From the NCBI RefSeq assembly GCF_003721565.1, contig NZ_RJJE01000001.1, positions 521,650 to 585,649 of the forward strand: a stretch of 64,000 bases of DNA, read 5' to 3'. A model generated the notes under the pieces. The model was given only the letters and a program-made list of their open reading frames with translations. It searched no databases and was not told the origin of the DNA. The position numbers and the translations under genes are program-made. Positions 51,461-60,500 of the stretch are shown here, in pieces (within the stretch, counting starts at the first letter, position 1; the number at the start of each line of letters is the position of its first letter). Origin of the DNA: Rufibacter immobilis (lineage in GTDB: Bacteria; Bacteroidota; Bacteroidia; Cytophagales; Hymenobacteraceae).

Positions 51461-51480
51461 TACGCCATTCAAGAAGACGA

Positions 51481-54400
51481 TTAAAAGTCATACCCCATGG
51501 AGAAGTAGAACTTAGGTCCTTCGCGCCGCAGGTCTTTCTCGCCCCAGGCCATGTCAAACCTACCGTAAACACCTAACAGAGTGGTGCGGGCCCCAAAGCC
51601 ATAGCCGTACATGAACGGGTTCCGGAAGTTGCGCACAATTACCTCAAACGGCGGTTTTGGCACGGGCTGCGTGTTCACTGAATTGTCTTCACTGAACGGA
51701 TTCCCGCTGTTATAGGCAGTACCGGCATCAAAGAAACCAATAAACTGCAGATTCCGGAAGAAGCCCGAGTTGATAGGACCTTCTGACAAGTACTGGAACA
51801 GCGGCAGGCGCAGTTCTGAATTCCACAGCACGTACCGGCTACCGCTCCGGGCGTTATAGTTGAACCCGCGCATGGGCGTGGCAAAGTCAAGGTAGAAGAA
51901 ATCTGAAGGCGGTTGGTTCAGGTCGAAAATGATGCTGTCTTCAGAAGCTCCAATCCAGTTGTTCACCCCACCCAACAGATACCGCTTAGGCGCCGGACCG
52001 AAAGAATGCCCGTAGCTCAGGCGGTTAGCCCAAACGAACTCCTTGTGTATTTTCTGGTAGTGGCGCAGGTCTACATAGAACTTGCCAAATCCGCTTTCCT
52101 TGTTATTGATGCCGTACATTCTGGTCACCCCCACTTTCATGCGGGTTCCCTCGCGCATGTTCATACCGGTCACCACAGAGTTATCGTAAACCAACTCACC
52201 GCCTATACCGGCAAAGTCCATGACCATGTCTGGCTCAAACAGTTCTATGATATTGGTGTACCTCACATTGGAATAACGAGGAAGCACCTTCACACTCAAT
52301 GCGTTGGTAAGCGGGTAACTGAAGGCCGGCAAAATCTCGTGTTTTCCTAACCGGCCTATTTGGTTTCCTACCATGATACTTTGCTTCTGGTAACCAATCC
52401 GGTAGTCATAGCGGTTCTTCAGGTTGGAGTACTCAGCGTAGAAATTGGTGGTCTGCAAATCCGTCACGGCGAAGACGCCTCCCCTTAACCGGTAATCTTC
52501 AAACAGATCAGACATGCCCACTTCCATCACAAAACCGAAGCCCAGCAACGGATCTGCATAGATGGAGGTGACCAGATTACTTACCCCAAAGCGCAGGTCA
52601 TAGGCTTTAGGATAATTGAGTACCAGCGAGTCTGGTTGGGCCATGGCCATGATGGTTCTAGGCTTGGGAGCCGCCACCGGTGGTTTGGCCGGAACTGCCG
52701 TACTATCTGTGGCGGTACTGTCTGTCAAGATGGAAGACTGTACCGCCGCCAGAGAATCTGCGGTTGCCCTTGCTGCTATTGCCGCCGCTATGCGGGCATT
52801 CTCCTGCTGAATGCGGCGCTGCATGTGTCCCTCCAGTACTTCCTGCCGCTTTGTCTTGAAGCCAGCTTGCGCTACAGCCGGCAACGCCGAATTAGGATAC
52901 CAGTAGAGGTACTCTTTGGCTCTGTCATTAGCCACAAAGATGAGGTTGCCCGTGCGCGGATGGTAGTCATAGGTTTTGATGTTCTGCCGCCAGTCAGAGA
53001 CTCTCTCCACAGTGCCTACTTTTATGTTCTGCCGGTAAAGGGACCGGATTCCCGTCTCCTCCCCCAGGTACATGATTTCGTCCTCAGACAAGCCAATGGG
53101 CATTACTTCATTGGCGGGGGTATAAGTTAATTGCCAGAAGCGGCTTTGGGTGTTAGCCGGATCATAGAGGTAGATGTCAAAGTTGCTGGCAACAGAGGCA
53201 AACTTCCCTTTACTGGACTGCACAGAATCTGCCAACCGATTAGAGCTGAACACAATGCGGTTGCTTGGCCCTGGCAGGAAGGAAGGCTGCAGATCATCGT
53301 ACACGTCATCGGTTAATTGCCGCACCAATCGTCCACCGCGGTACAGGAACAAATCGCTTTGGCCGTTCTTCACTCCACTGAACACCATCAGCTGCCCATC
53401 GTCTGAGAAGTCTAATCCGGTGATCTGGCTGTAAGCATTCATGAAAAGCACGTCTTTGTCTTTCCCCAAGAGACTTTTGAACGTGGCCACTCCCGGAATG
53501 TACCGCTTTTCGGCTCCCTGTAATCTTACTTGAAGTTTGCCGCGTCTTACATCTGAAATGCCCAACTGTGTTTCTGACCGCCAGGAAACCAGCGGCACGG
53601 TGTTGTCTACTTCCTGGTTGGGCATTTTATAGCCGCCCCGGTACACCATTCGCTGTTTATTGGAGCCCAGTTCACGCACATACACTTTATAGGCGCCCCG
53701 GTCATACATCACATAAGCCATTTTCTGACCGCTCGGGCTTAGCGCAGGCTCAGAGTACAGGAAGTTACGGCCATTAGATTTCTTGATTTTGTTTTCCTTG
53801 CTGGGCGAAGGTAGTCCGCCTTCTGTATAGGCATTCATTTGGGTATAGTACCCAAACCACTCGCGCGTGAACCGCTTGTAGGGCATGTTCAGGCTACTGG
53901 CAATCCCTACTTCAATATCGCGGGTAATGCGGGTAAGGTTGAGAATGTTCTGAATGGCGGAGGCCCCATGGCGTTCTGTGATGTAGTTCCAGATGGCTTG
54001 TCCCGTCACTCGTTGGTTGCGGGCGAACAACGGTTCTGAGCGCCTGCCACCGGTTTTCTGGATCATGTCCCGCATGTAGTCATCCATGTCCACGCTCCAA
54101 CCCTCAGAAATATAGGCCGCAGCACCCGAGATAAACCAGTCTGGCAACCGAAGTAGGTAGTTGCTCTGGATCATTTCCCGGAGGCTGCCGCCGTACATCA
54201 TATCAGAGATCAGCAGTTCTGTGATGTTGTACGTCATCTGCCGCTTGTATTCCGTCTGCGATCCTTCAAACGCAACTTCAATCTTGCTCTTCACAAAAAG
54301 CACGTCATTGCCTCCTTTGTACGGATCGTCTATGAGCCCTATGTTGCTCTGCTTCATGTCTGAGACAGAGTTATAGACAATAAGCGTTATCTTGGAATAA

Positions 54401-54672
54401 GGGTAATACCCAATAAGAGAAGTAATTCTTTTCAGTTCTTTCTCAGCGTGCTCGGCGGCATTGCGGGCAAGCTCCCGGCCACCCTGGGAGTAGTACACAT
54501 TGAAGTTCTGGGTGCTGTAGTACTCCCAGTTGAATCTTTTGTACTGGATGCGGTTCTGCCCGAAGTCATCTGGCGCCGTGGCCTGCCCCACAGACAACAG
54601 CGGCATACCTAAGCCCAACAGCACAAACAAGAATTGGCAGACGCGTGTAAAACGAGTAGAGATTAGACTCAT
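51481..54672 (-). CDS. TolB-like beta-propeller protein with C-terminal outer-membrane barrel
   Basis: The 1063-residue protein has a signal peptide (about 1-29), an N-terminal alpha/beta region (about 40-280) that resembles a peptidase MA-like fold but shows no HExxH motif, PD40/TolB-type propeller repeats (about 290-600, for example EPALSPSGQKMAYVMYDRGA and ITGLDFSDDGQLMVFSG), a low-complexity Ala/Thr/Pro linker (about 620-680) and a C-terminal barrel of about 380 residues that ends in aromatic YFSMGYDF, as outer-membrane proteins do. Such proteins are called TolB-like in Bacteroidota; the function is unknown to me. Its ATG overlaps the FAD oxidoreductase stop by 4 bases. Confidence 0.85.
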   Translation of the reverse strand: MSLISTRFTRVCQFLFVLLGLGMPLLSVGQATAPDDFGQNRIQYKRFNWEYYSTQNFNVYYSQGGRELARNAAEHAEKELKRITSLIGYYPYSKITLIVYNSVSDMKQSNIGLIDDPYKGGNDVLFVKSKIEVAFEGSQTEYKRQMTYNITELLISDMMYGGSLREMIQSNYLLRLPDWFISGAAAYISEGWSVDMDDYMRDMIQKTGGRRSEPLFARNQRVTGQAIWNYITERHGASAIQNILNLTRITRDIEVGIASSLNMPYKRFTREWFGYYTQMNAYTEGGLPSPSKENKIKKSNGRNFLYSEPALSPSGQKMAYVMYDRGAYKVYVRELGSNKQRMVYRGGYKMPNQEVDNTVPLVSWRSETQLGISDVRRGKLQVRLQGAEKRYIPGVATFKSLLGKDKDVLFMNAYSQITGLDFSDDGQLMVFSGVKNGQSDLFLYRGGRLVRQLTDDVYDDLQPSFLPGPSNRIVFSSNRLADSVQSSKGKFASVASNFDIYLYDPANTQSRFWQLTYTPANEVMPIGLSEDEIMYLGEETGIRSLYRQNIKVGTVERVSDWRQNIKTYDYHPRTGNLIFVANDRAKEYLYWYPNSALPAVAQAGFKTKRQEVLEGHMQRRIQQENARIAAAIAARATADSLAAVQSSILTDSTATDSTAVPAKPPVAAPKPRTIMAMAQPDSLVLNYPKAYDLRFGVSNLVTSIYADPLLGFGFVMEVGMSDLFEDYRLRGGVFAVTDLQTTNFYAEYSNLKNRYDYRIGYQKQSIMVGNQIGRLGKHEILPAFSYPLTNALSVKVLPRYSNVRYTNIIELFEPDMVMDFAGIGGELVYDNSVVTGMNMREGTRMKVGVTRMYGINNKESGFGKFYVDLRHYQKIHKEFVWANRLSYGHSFGPAPKRYLLGGVNNWIGASEDSIIFDLNQPPSDFFYLDFATPMRGFNYNARSGSRYVLWNSELRLPLFQYLSEGPINSGFFRNLQFIGFFDAGTAYNSGNPFSEDNSVNTQPVPKPPFEVIVRNFRNPFMYGYGFGARTTLLGVYGRFDMAWGEKDLRREGPKFYFSMGYDF

Positions 54673-55745
54673 ATGTTTGACGTAGATGCTACATACATTG
54701 ATAGATACCGGGCAATGTTCACTTCAGGCCACAGAGGGGTTTGCTGCTCAAGCATAGAAACAAACTGTTGTGCCAGTAACGGCGCCATCAAGACTCCCTT
54801 GGAACCCATACCGTTAAAAATGCCGACCTGTGGTTTCTCCGGGTGAATACCTATCAAAGGCTTCCGATCCCGTACCGCTGGCCTGATGCCCACATATTGC
54901 TTTGTCACGGTAAAAGGTTTCTTCAGAATATCCTTTGTTTTGGAGGTAAGCTCTTCCCTTGCTTCTGGCGTAAGCTGTTCGTTTACTTCTCGCCAATTGT
55001 AAGTGGCCCCTATCCGGTAGTGCTGTTGCCCTATAGGCACAACGTAAACGGCTTTGTTATAGATATATGAAGCGTCAAAATTGGGCACATTTATATCTAA
55101 AATTTCACCTTTGTTCAATGAAAAAGGCAGCCAGCCGAAATAAGGATTTTGTGCCGCCTGCGCGCCCTCACAGAAAATAATCTTTTTAGCTTCTACGCCT
55201 TGGTAACGTACCCCATGGGGCATTAGCTCTAACTGGCTCACCTCAAAAGAATCTGTCCGAAGCCTTCCTTGTTTTTGGAGTTCTTCTTCCCGCAGTTGCA
55301 GGAAAGTACGCAGGGCAATATACCCTCCGCGCTGAATGAGCAGCCCGCCTAATTCCTGATGAACGTATTCAGAGAGCGGTAGTTGCAGATGCGTGGTTTC
55401 AATATAATCATCCCAAGCCGTATTTGTGCTTTTCCCCATCCAATTATTTTGCTCTTCGGGTGTGGAGAATAATTTCAGAATAGGCTTGCGGTGGAACAGC
55501 GGCGTCTGGTACCGTTCTTCCATGCTTTGGTAAAAAGAACTGGCGGCGGGCAGAAACGCATCTACCTGCCAGCTCTTGGCAAAACGTTTTCCGGCCACCG
55601 GGTTGATGAGTCCGGCGGCCACCCGGGAGGCAGCATTCGCTTTGGGTACATCAAATACCAACGCCGTTTTACCGTTCTCTTCCAGAAAACAGGTAAGAAT
55701 GGCCCCCGCCAGGCCGTGTCCTACTACCAGATAATCATAAATCAT
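54669..55745 (-). CDS. FAD-dependent oxidoreductase of the D-amino acid oxidase fold
   Basis: The 358-residue protein has the FAD motif YDYLVVGHGLAGAILTCFLE (GxGxxG at 9-14, here GHGLAG), the second glycine-rich stretch AASRVAAGLINPVAGKRFAK and the C-terminal GIRPAVRDRKPLIGIHP and IFNGMGSKGVLMAPLLAQQF typical of DAO/MnmC-C-like enzymes. No signal peptide. The substrate cannot be told. It overlaps the next gene by 4 bases. A TACCTTG box ends four bases before its ATG. Confidence 0.85.
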   Translation of the reverse strand: MIYDYLVVGHGLAGAILTCFLEENGKTALVFDVPKANAASRVAAGLINPVAGKRFAKSWQVDAFLPAASSFYQSMEERYQTPLFHRKPILKLFSTPEEQNNWMGKSTNTAWDDYIETTHLQLPLSEYVHQELGGLLIQRGGYIALRTFLQLREEELQKQGRLRTDSFEVSQLELMPHGVRYQGVEAKKIIFCEGAQAAQNPYFGWLPFSLNKGEILDINVPNFDASYIYNKAVYVVPIGQQHYRIGATYNWREVNEQLTPEAREELTSKTKDILKKPFTVTKQYVGIRPAVRDRKPLIGIHPEKPQVGIFNGMGSKGVLMAPLLAQQFVSMLEQQTPLWPEVNIARYLSMYVASTSNI

Positions 55746-55810
55746 ACGGCAAGGTACGGCATGTGCCGCTGAAATATGTAACTTAGAGCCTGCAAAAAAG
55801 ATGTCTCATT

Positions 55811-56461
55811 ATGTCTGCCACTGGTCTGCAACTAAAAAGCTTTACGTTCAATCCTTTCTCAGAAAACACCTACGTGCTCTATGACCATACGCAGGAGTGC
55901 GTTGTCATTGACCCGGGGTGTTCCAACAAACAGGAGCAGCAGGAACTGCAGAGCTTTATAAGCGCCAATTCTCTGAAGGTAGTACGTCTGCTGAACACGC
56001 ATTGTCATATTGACCACGTGCTGGGGAACAAGTTTGTTTCTGATACCTACGGTGTTCCGCTGGAGATACATGAGGCCGATCTGGAAGTACTGAGGGCGGT
56101 ACCAACATATTCTACCGCCTACGGGCTTCCTCAGTACCAGGAGGTATTGCCAGAGAAATTCCTGACGGAGGGCGAGAATATTCTTTTTGGGGAGACCGAG
56201 CTGCAGGTTTTGTTTACGCCCGGCCATGCACCTGGGCATGTGGTGTTCTACCACCAGGAAAGCAAAAACCTGATTGGCGGCGATGTTCTGTTCCAACGCA
56301 GCATTGGCCGTACAGACTTACCTGGCGGCGATTACGCCACCCTTCTTGAAAGCATCCGCACTAAATTGTTCTCTTTGCCAGATGAAGTGGTTGTACACCC
56401 AGGCCACGGCCCCTCCACCACCATTGGCGAAGAAAAAGCCAGTAATCCGTTTTTGAGCTAA
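55811..56461 (+). CDS. MBL-fold metallohydrolase (glyoxalase II-like)
   Basis: The 216-residue protein has the metal motif THCHIDH (H64, H66, D68, H69), PGHAPGHVVFYH (His), GGDVLFQRSIGRTDLPGGD (Asp) and HPGHGPSTTIGEEKASNPFL (last His), the full di-metal set of hydroxyacylglutathione hydrolase-like enzymes. The length fits the shorter YcbL-type glyoxalase II. The stop lies in a palindromic element whose left arm encodes part of the C-terminus. Confidence 0.9.
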   Translation: MSATGLQLKSFTFNPFSENTYVLYDHTQECVVIDPGCSNKQEQQELQSFISANSLKVVRLLNTHCHIDHVLGNKFVSDTYGVPLEIHEADLEVLRAVPTYSTAYGLPQYQEVLPEKFLTEGENILFGETELQVLFTPGHAPGHVVFYHQESKNLIGGDVLFQRSIGRTDLPGGDYATLLESIRTKLFSLPDEVVVHPGHGPSTTIGEEKASNPFLS

Positions 56462-56488
56462 TTTTAGAAAAACGGCCCCTAAACGGAC
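56447..56488 (+). repeat. Palindromic element, copy 25 (asymmetric form, contains the MBL stop codon)
   Basis: TCCGTTTTTGAGCTAATTTT then AGAAAAACGGCCCCTAAACG. The first bases encode the last residues of the hydrolase (PFLS) and its TAA stop. It occupies nearly the whole gap to pssA. Confidence 0.8.
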
Positions 56489-56501
56489 TTTACCTCACTC
56501 T

Positions 56502-57209
56502 ATGAAGACCCACATTCCTAATTTTATTACCTGCCTGAATCTGCTCTGCGGGTGCTTGGCTATCTACTTTATTTTTCAGCAAGACCTTATTACGGCCGCA
56601 TATCTGGTAGTTGCGGCAGCGGCGCTGGACTTCATGGATGGCATGGTGGCACGTGTTTTACATTCCTATTCAGAAATAGGCAAACAATTGGATTCTCTGG
56701 CAGATATGGTCTCCTTTGGGGTGGTACCGGGCGCCATGATGCTACAGCTTTTAACCAGAAGCATAGAAACTGCCTCTGCGTCTGCCAATTTCCCTGAATG
56801 GTTACCTTTTGCAGGGTTTCTTATCACCATTTTCTCTGCATTGCGCTTGGCCAAGTTCAATATTGACACCCGGCAAACCTCTTCCTTTATTGGCGTACCC
56901 ACTCCGGCCTGCACTCTGTTTGTGATCTCTCTGCCCCTCATCATGGCTCATGATGACTTCGGGTTGACGGGCGTTATCCTTAATCCGTTTGTTCTACTGG
57001 CCATTACGGTGCTGTTTTCTTACCTGCTCATTGCTGAGTTGCCATTGTTTGCCCTTAAATTCAAGAACATGGCCTGGCAAGGGAACCAAGTACGGTTTAT
57101 TTTCATGGGGCTTTCGGTTCTTTTCTTTGCAATATTTAACTTTACTGCCATTCCGTTGAATTTGGCCATTTACATTCTTTTATCATTTTTAAAACCCTCT
57201 TCGTTATGA
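56502..57209 (+). CDS. pssA: CDP-diacylglycerol--serine O-phosphatidyltransferase
   Basis: Membrane CDP-alcohol phosphatidyltransferase that makes phosphatidylserine, the precursor of phosphatidylethanolamine. The 235-residue protein shows the family motif exactly as D46-G47-x2-A50-R51-x8-G60-x3-D64-x3-D68 and about seven hydrophobic helices. Its last bases overlap the purS ATG (ATGA), coupling two unrelated pathways in one transcript. Confidence 0.93.
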   Translation: MKTHIPNFITCLNLLCGCLAIYFIFQQDLITAAYLVVAAAALDFMDGMVARVLHSYSEIGKQLDSLADMVSFGVVPGAMMLQLLTRSIETASASANFPEWLPFAGFLITIFSALRLAKFNIDTRQTSSFIGVPTPACTLFVISLPLIMAHDDFGLTGVILNPFVLLAITVLFSYLLIAELPLFALKFKNMAWQGNQVRFIFMGLSVLFFAIFNFTAIPLNLAIYILLSFLKPSSL

Positions 57210-57457
57210 AATTCACTGCCGAAATTGATATCATGCCACATGCAGAACTGTTAGACCCACAAGGGAAGGCTGTGATGTTGGGTTTGGAACATTTAGGTCT
57301 GGAGCAGGTAGCTGATGTAAGAATTGGCAAACACATTCGTTTACAGTTAGAAGCGGAAAATGAAGCCGCTGCTGCCCAAAAAGTAGAAGAGGCTTGTAAG
57401 AAATTACTGGCCAACCTGATTATGGAATCTTTTTCTTACCGCCTCACGGCCAACTAG
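57206..57457 (+). CDS. purS: Phosphoribosylformylglycinamidine synthase subunit PurS
   Basis: Small subunit that, with PurQ and PurL, forms FGAM synthase in purine synthesis. The 83-residue protein starts MKFTAEIDIMPHAELLDPQG and has GLEHLGLEQVADVRIGKHIR and the C-terminal KLLANLIMESFSYRL typical of PurS. It is 6 kb from purQ and coupled to pssA. Confidence 0.93.
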   Translation: MKFTAEIDIMPHAELLDPQGKAVMLGLEHLGLEQVADVRIGKHIRLQLEAENEAAAAQKVEEACKKLLANLIMESFSYRLTAN

Positions 57458-57543
57458 GCATTACCCTCAGACAGGCTCTCTTACTGTGGAGCCTGAACCT
57501 ATGGGAATGCGCCTGTGTTGCGGAGTAGCCTTTACCCGCGTAC

Positions 57544-60500
57544 ATGCATTATGTAAGAAAGCTTCTGTTTGCCGCAGCTATATGGGTAGCTGCGGCTTCT
57601 GCTTCCTGGGCTCAGACTCAGGGAAGCCGCACCGTATCCTGGCGAACTGCTTCGGGCAATACCTCCTCCCTTGCAGACACCGCTCCCACCCTTCCTACTT
57701 TTGAAGAAGCCGCTTACCAGGGCAAGGAAGAAATTTCTTACTATGTCCTGTCTTTACCCAATACGGCAGTGGCTATCTTTAATTTTACGGCCATTGAATA
57801 CGCTCCTTTAACAGCGGCAGAATTGCGCTCATTTCCAAAAAAGAGCCTCAAAACGGAAATCACACCTTTTGTTAGCGTAGGTACAGCCAATCGTGTGCCT
57901 AATTCTGTGGTGGTGTTTCAGCCTTTCAGGCTTAACCCAGCAACGGGAGTCGTGGAGAAAGTGATTTCTTTCCGCTACCAATACACTACTGGCAACAATC
58001 ATAGAAAAGCAAGCCAAGACCGTTCCCGCCGCACTTACAGTACCCGCTCCGTATTAGCATCTGGAGAGTGGTATAAAATAGGTGTTCCGTCTACAGGAAT
58101 CTATAAATTAGACCGGGCGGCTCTGCAGGCAATGGGGATTAATGTCCAATCTCTGAACCCACGCCATCTGCGCCTGTACGGCAATGGCGGCGGTATGCTT
58201 CCGCAAGCGAACACCAGCCCCAGAGCAGATGATCTGGTAGAGAATGCCATTTGGATAGAAGGAGAGCAAGACGGCAGCTTTGACTCCAATGACTATCTTC
58301 TCTTTTATGGGCAGGGGCCTCATACGTGGTCAGTGAACACCACAACAGGCCAGACACCCTTTACTCACTCTATTAACCTATACAGCGATACTACCTACTA
58401 CTTTTTAACGGTGGGTGCTAGTCCGGGCTTGAGGGTAAATCAACAGGCCGCTCCTGCAGGATCATTCCCTATTGTAACTACTTATGATGAGCGTTGGCAC
58501 CATGAAGTAGATCTTAGAAATATGGTCAATTCGGGCCGGGAGTGGTATGGTGAAGAATTCTCCGCCTTTACCTCACAGCAGACCTTCACCCTTCCAGCCC
58601 CTGATTTAGTGCCTAATAGCCCTATATGGGTTACTTCGGCGGTTATGGCCAATTCACCGGAGGGCAGTGCCTTTTCCGTGCGATTAAATAATACAGCCTT
58701 AGGTACTCATTCCATTACGGGCCGTGGTTCCCATAACTACCATAGCCAAGGAGTAAACCATATGCTCTACTTCTCTCCAAACGTAAGCTCACTTGCCTAT
58801 ACCTCTGACCTTTCACTCTCTTATTCCTATCAACCCGGCACTAGTTCTTCTGCCGCTGGCTATCTAAATTATTTCACCATCTCAGCTCAGCGCCAGCTAA
58901 TATTTTCCGGCAATCAGATGAGCTTCAGGTCATTAATTAGCAGAAAAAACACGATTAGTACGTTTCAGTTAAGCGGTGCTGCACCCCAGTTACAGATATG
59001 GGATGTAAGCAATCCGCTTTTACCTGAGAAGCAAGCAGTTTCTATCTCTAACAACATTGCTACTTTCTCTGCGAATAGCCAGCAACTGCGCGAATACATT
59101 TCCTTCCAGGGTAATGCTTTTCCGGCTCCTGCCTTCATAGGTAAAGTGGCCAACCAAAATCTCCATAGTCTTAATATGGATGGAGAGCTTGATGTCCTCA
59201 TTATCACGGCGCCTACTTTTGCTGCTCAAGCCCAACGCTTGGCCGATCATAGACGCACCCGTAGCGGACTACAGGTAGAGGTGGTCTCTTTGCCTACTAT
59301 CTATGAAGAATTCTCTTCTGGAAGCCAAGACATTACGGCGCTGCGTGATTTCCTTAAAATGGTCTATGAACGCAGCAAAAAGCAAGGAGATGATCTACTT
59401 CAGGTAGTGCTGCTTGGAGATGCCTCTTTTGACCCTAAACGCAGAGTACAGCAAAACACGAATTACGTGCCCATTTATGAGTCGCGCCAGTCTCTTGACC
59501 CTATCCTCAGCTATTCCTCAGACGACTATATTGGGTTTCTGGATGATGAAGAGGGCGAGTGGTCTGAAGTGGATTTCTCCCTTGCACATCAATTGGATAT
59601 TGGCATAGGCAGGTTACCTGTTAAAAGCCCTTATGAAGCAGATCTGCTCATAGACAAGATCATTCGTTATGAAAGTGATCAGACACTGGGTAACTGGCGT
59701 AAACGGCTTATTTTCCTAGCTGATGACGGTGATGGGAATGAACACTTAAATGATGCAGATTATCTGGCAGAATATGTAGAACGTACCACTCCTGCCTATC
59801 TCCCGCAGAAACTTTATCTGGACCTGTATCCTCAAGTCTCTGTTCCTAATGGGCAGCGATCACCGGAAACAAACCAGGCATTACGGAACGCTATAGAAAA
59901 GGGTGCTCTGGTCACTAACTACACCGGACACGGTAACGCCATAAGTTTAGCAGATGAGCAAATCTTGACCATCCCAGAAATCCAAAGCTGGAAAAACTCA
60001 AACAAGCTTACCTTCTTTTTAACCGCAACCTGCGAATTTGGCCGCTATGACGATCCTAGACGGGATTCTGGGGCTGAAACTGCTTTATTTTACCCAGAAG
60101 GGGGGGCAGTTGGCTTACTAACTACTACTCGTCCGGTTTATTCAGATGGTAATCGCGCGCTTAACACCAACTTCTTCAACTACTTATTCACCCCTCTTAC
60201 CAATGGTTCTATGCCTACCTTAGGGGCACTGATGAACAAGACCAAAAACACTAGCTTGTATGGAGTGAATAATAGGAACTTCGCGCTTTTGGGTGACCCC
60301 AGTATGCGGCTTGCCTATCCAGAATTAGAGGTGGCACTTACTAAACTTAACGATAAAGCTTTTGTTCATTCCCAGACCGATACTCTTAAAGCCTTATCTA
60401 CCGTTCGGTTAGAAGGTATTGTTAGAAATGGACAACTGCAAACAGTTGCTGATTTTCAGGGGCAGGTTCATCTTACCGTGTATGACAAACGTGCATCGTT

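Noticed and set aside
51321..51515. Plus-strand frame of 64 codons
   Set aside because: It runs through a terminator hairpin and a palindromic element; the same repeat-derived peptide (LISEKEALNA) appears in the false extension at 45862.
2789..56488. Palindromes as a CRISPR array or as att sites
   Set aside because: Copies are scattered kilobases apart with genes between, have no regular spacers, and no cas or integrase gene is seen.
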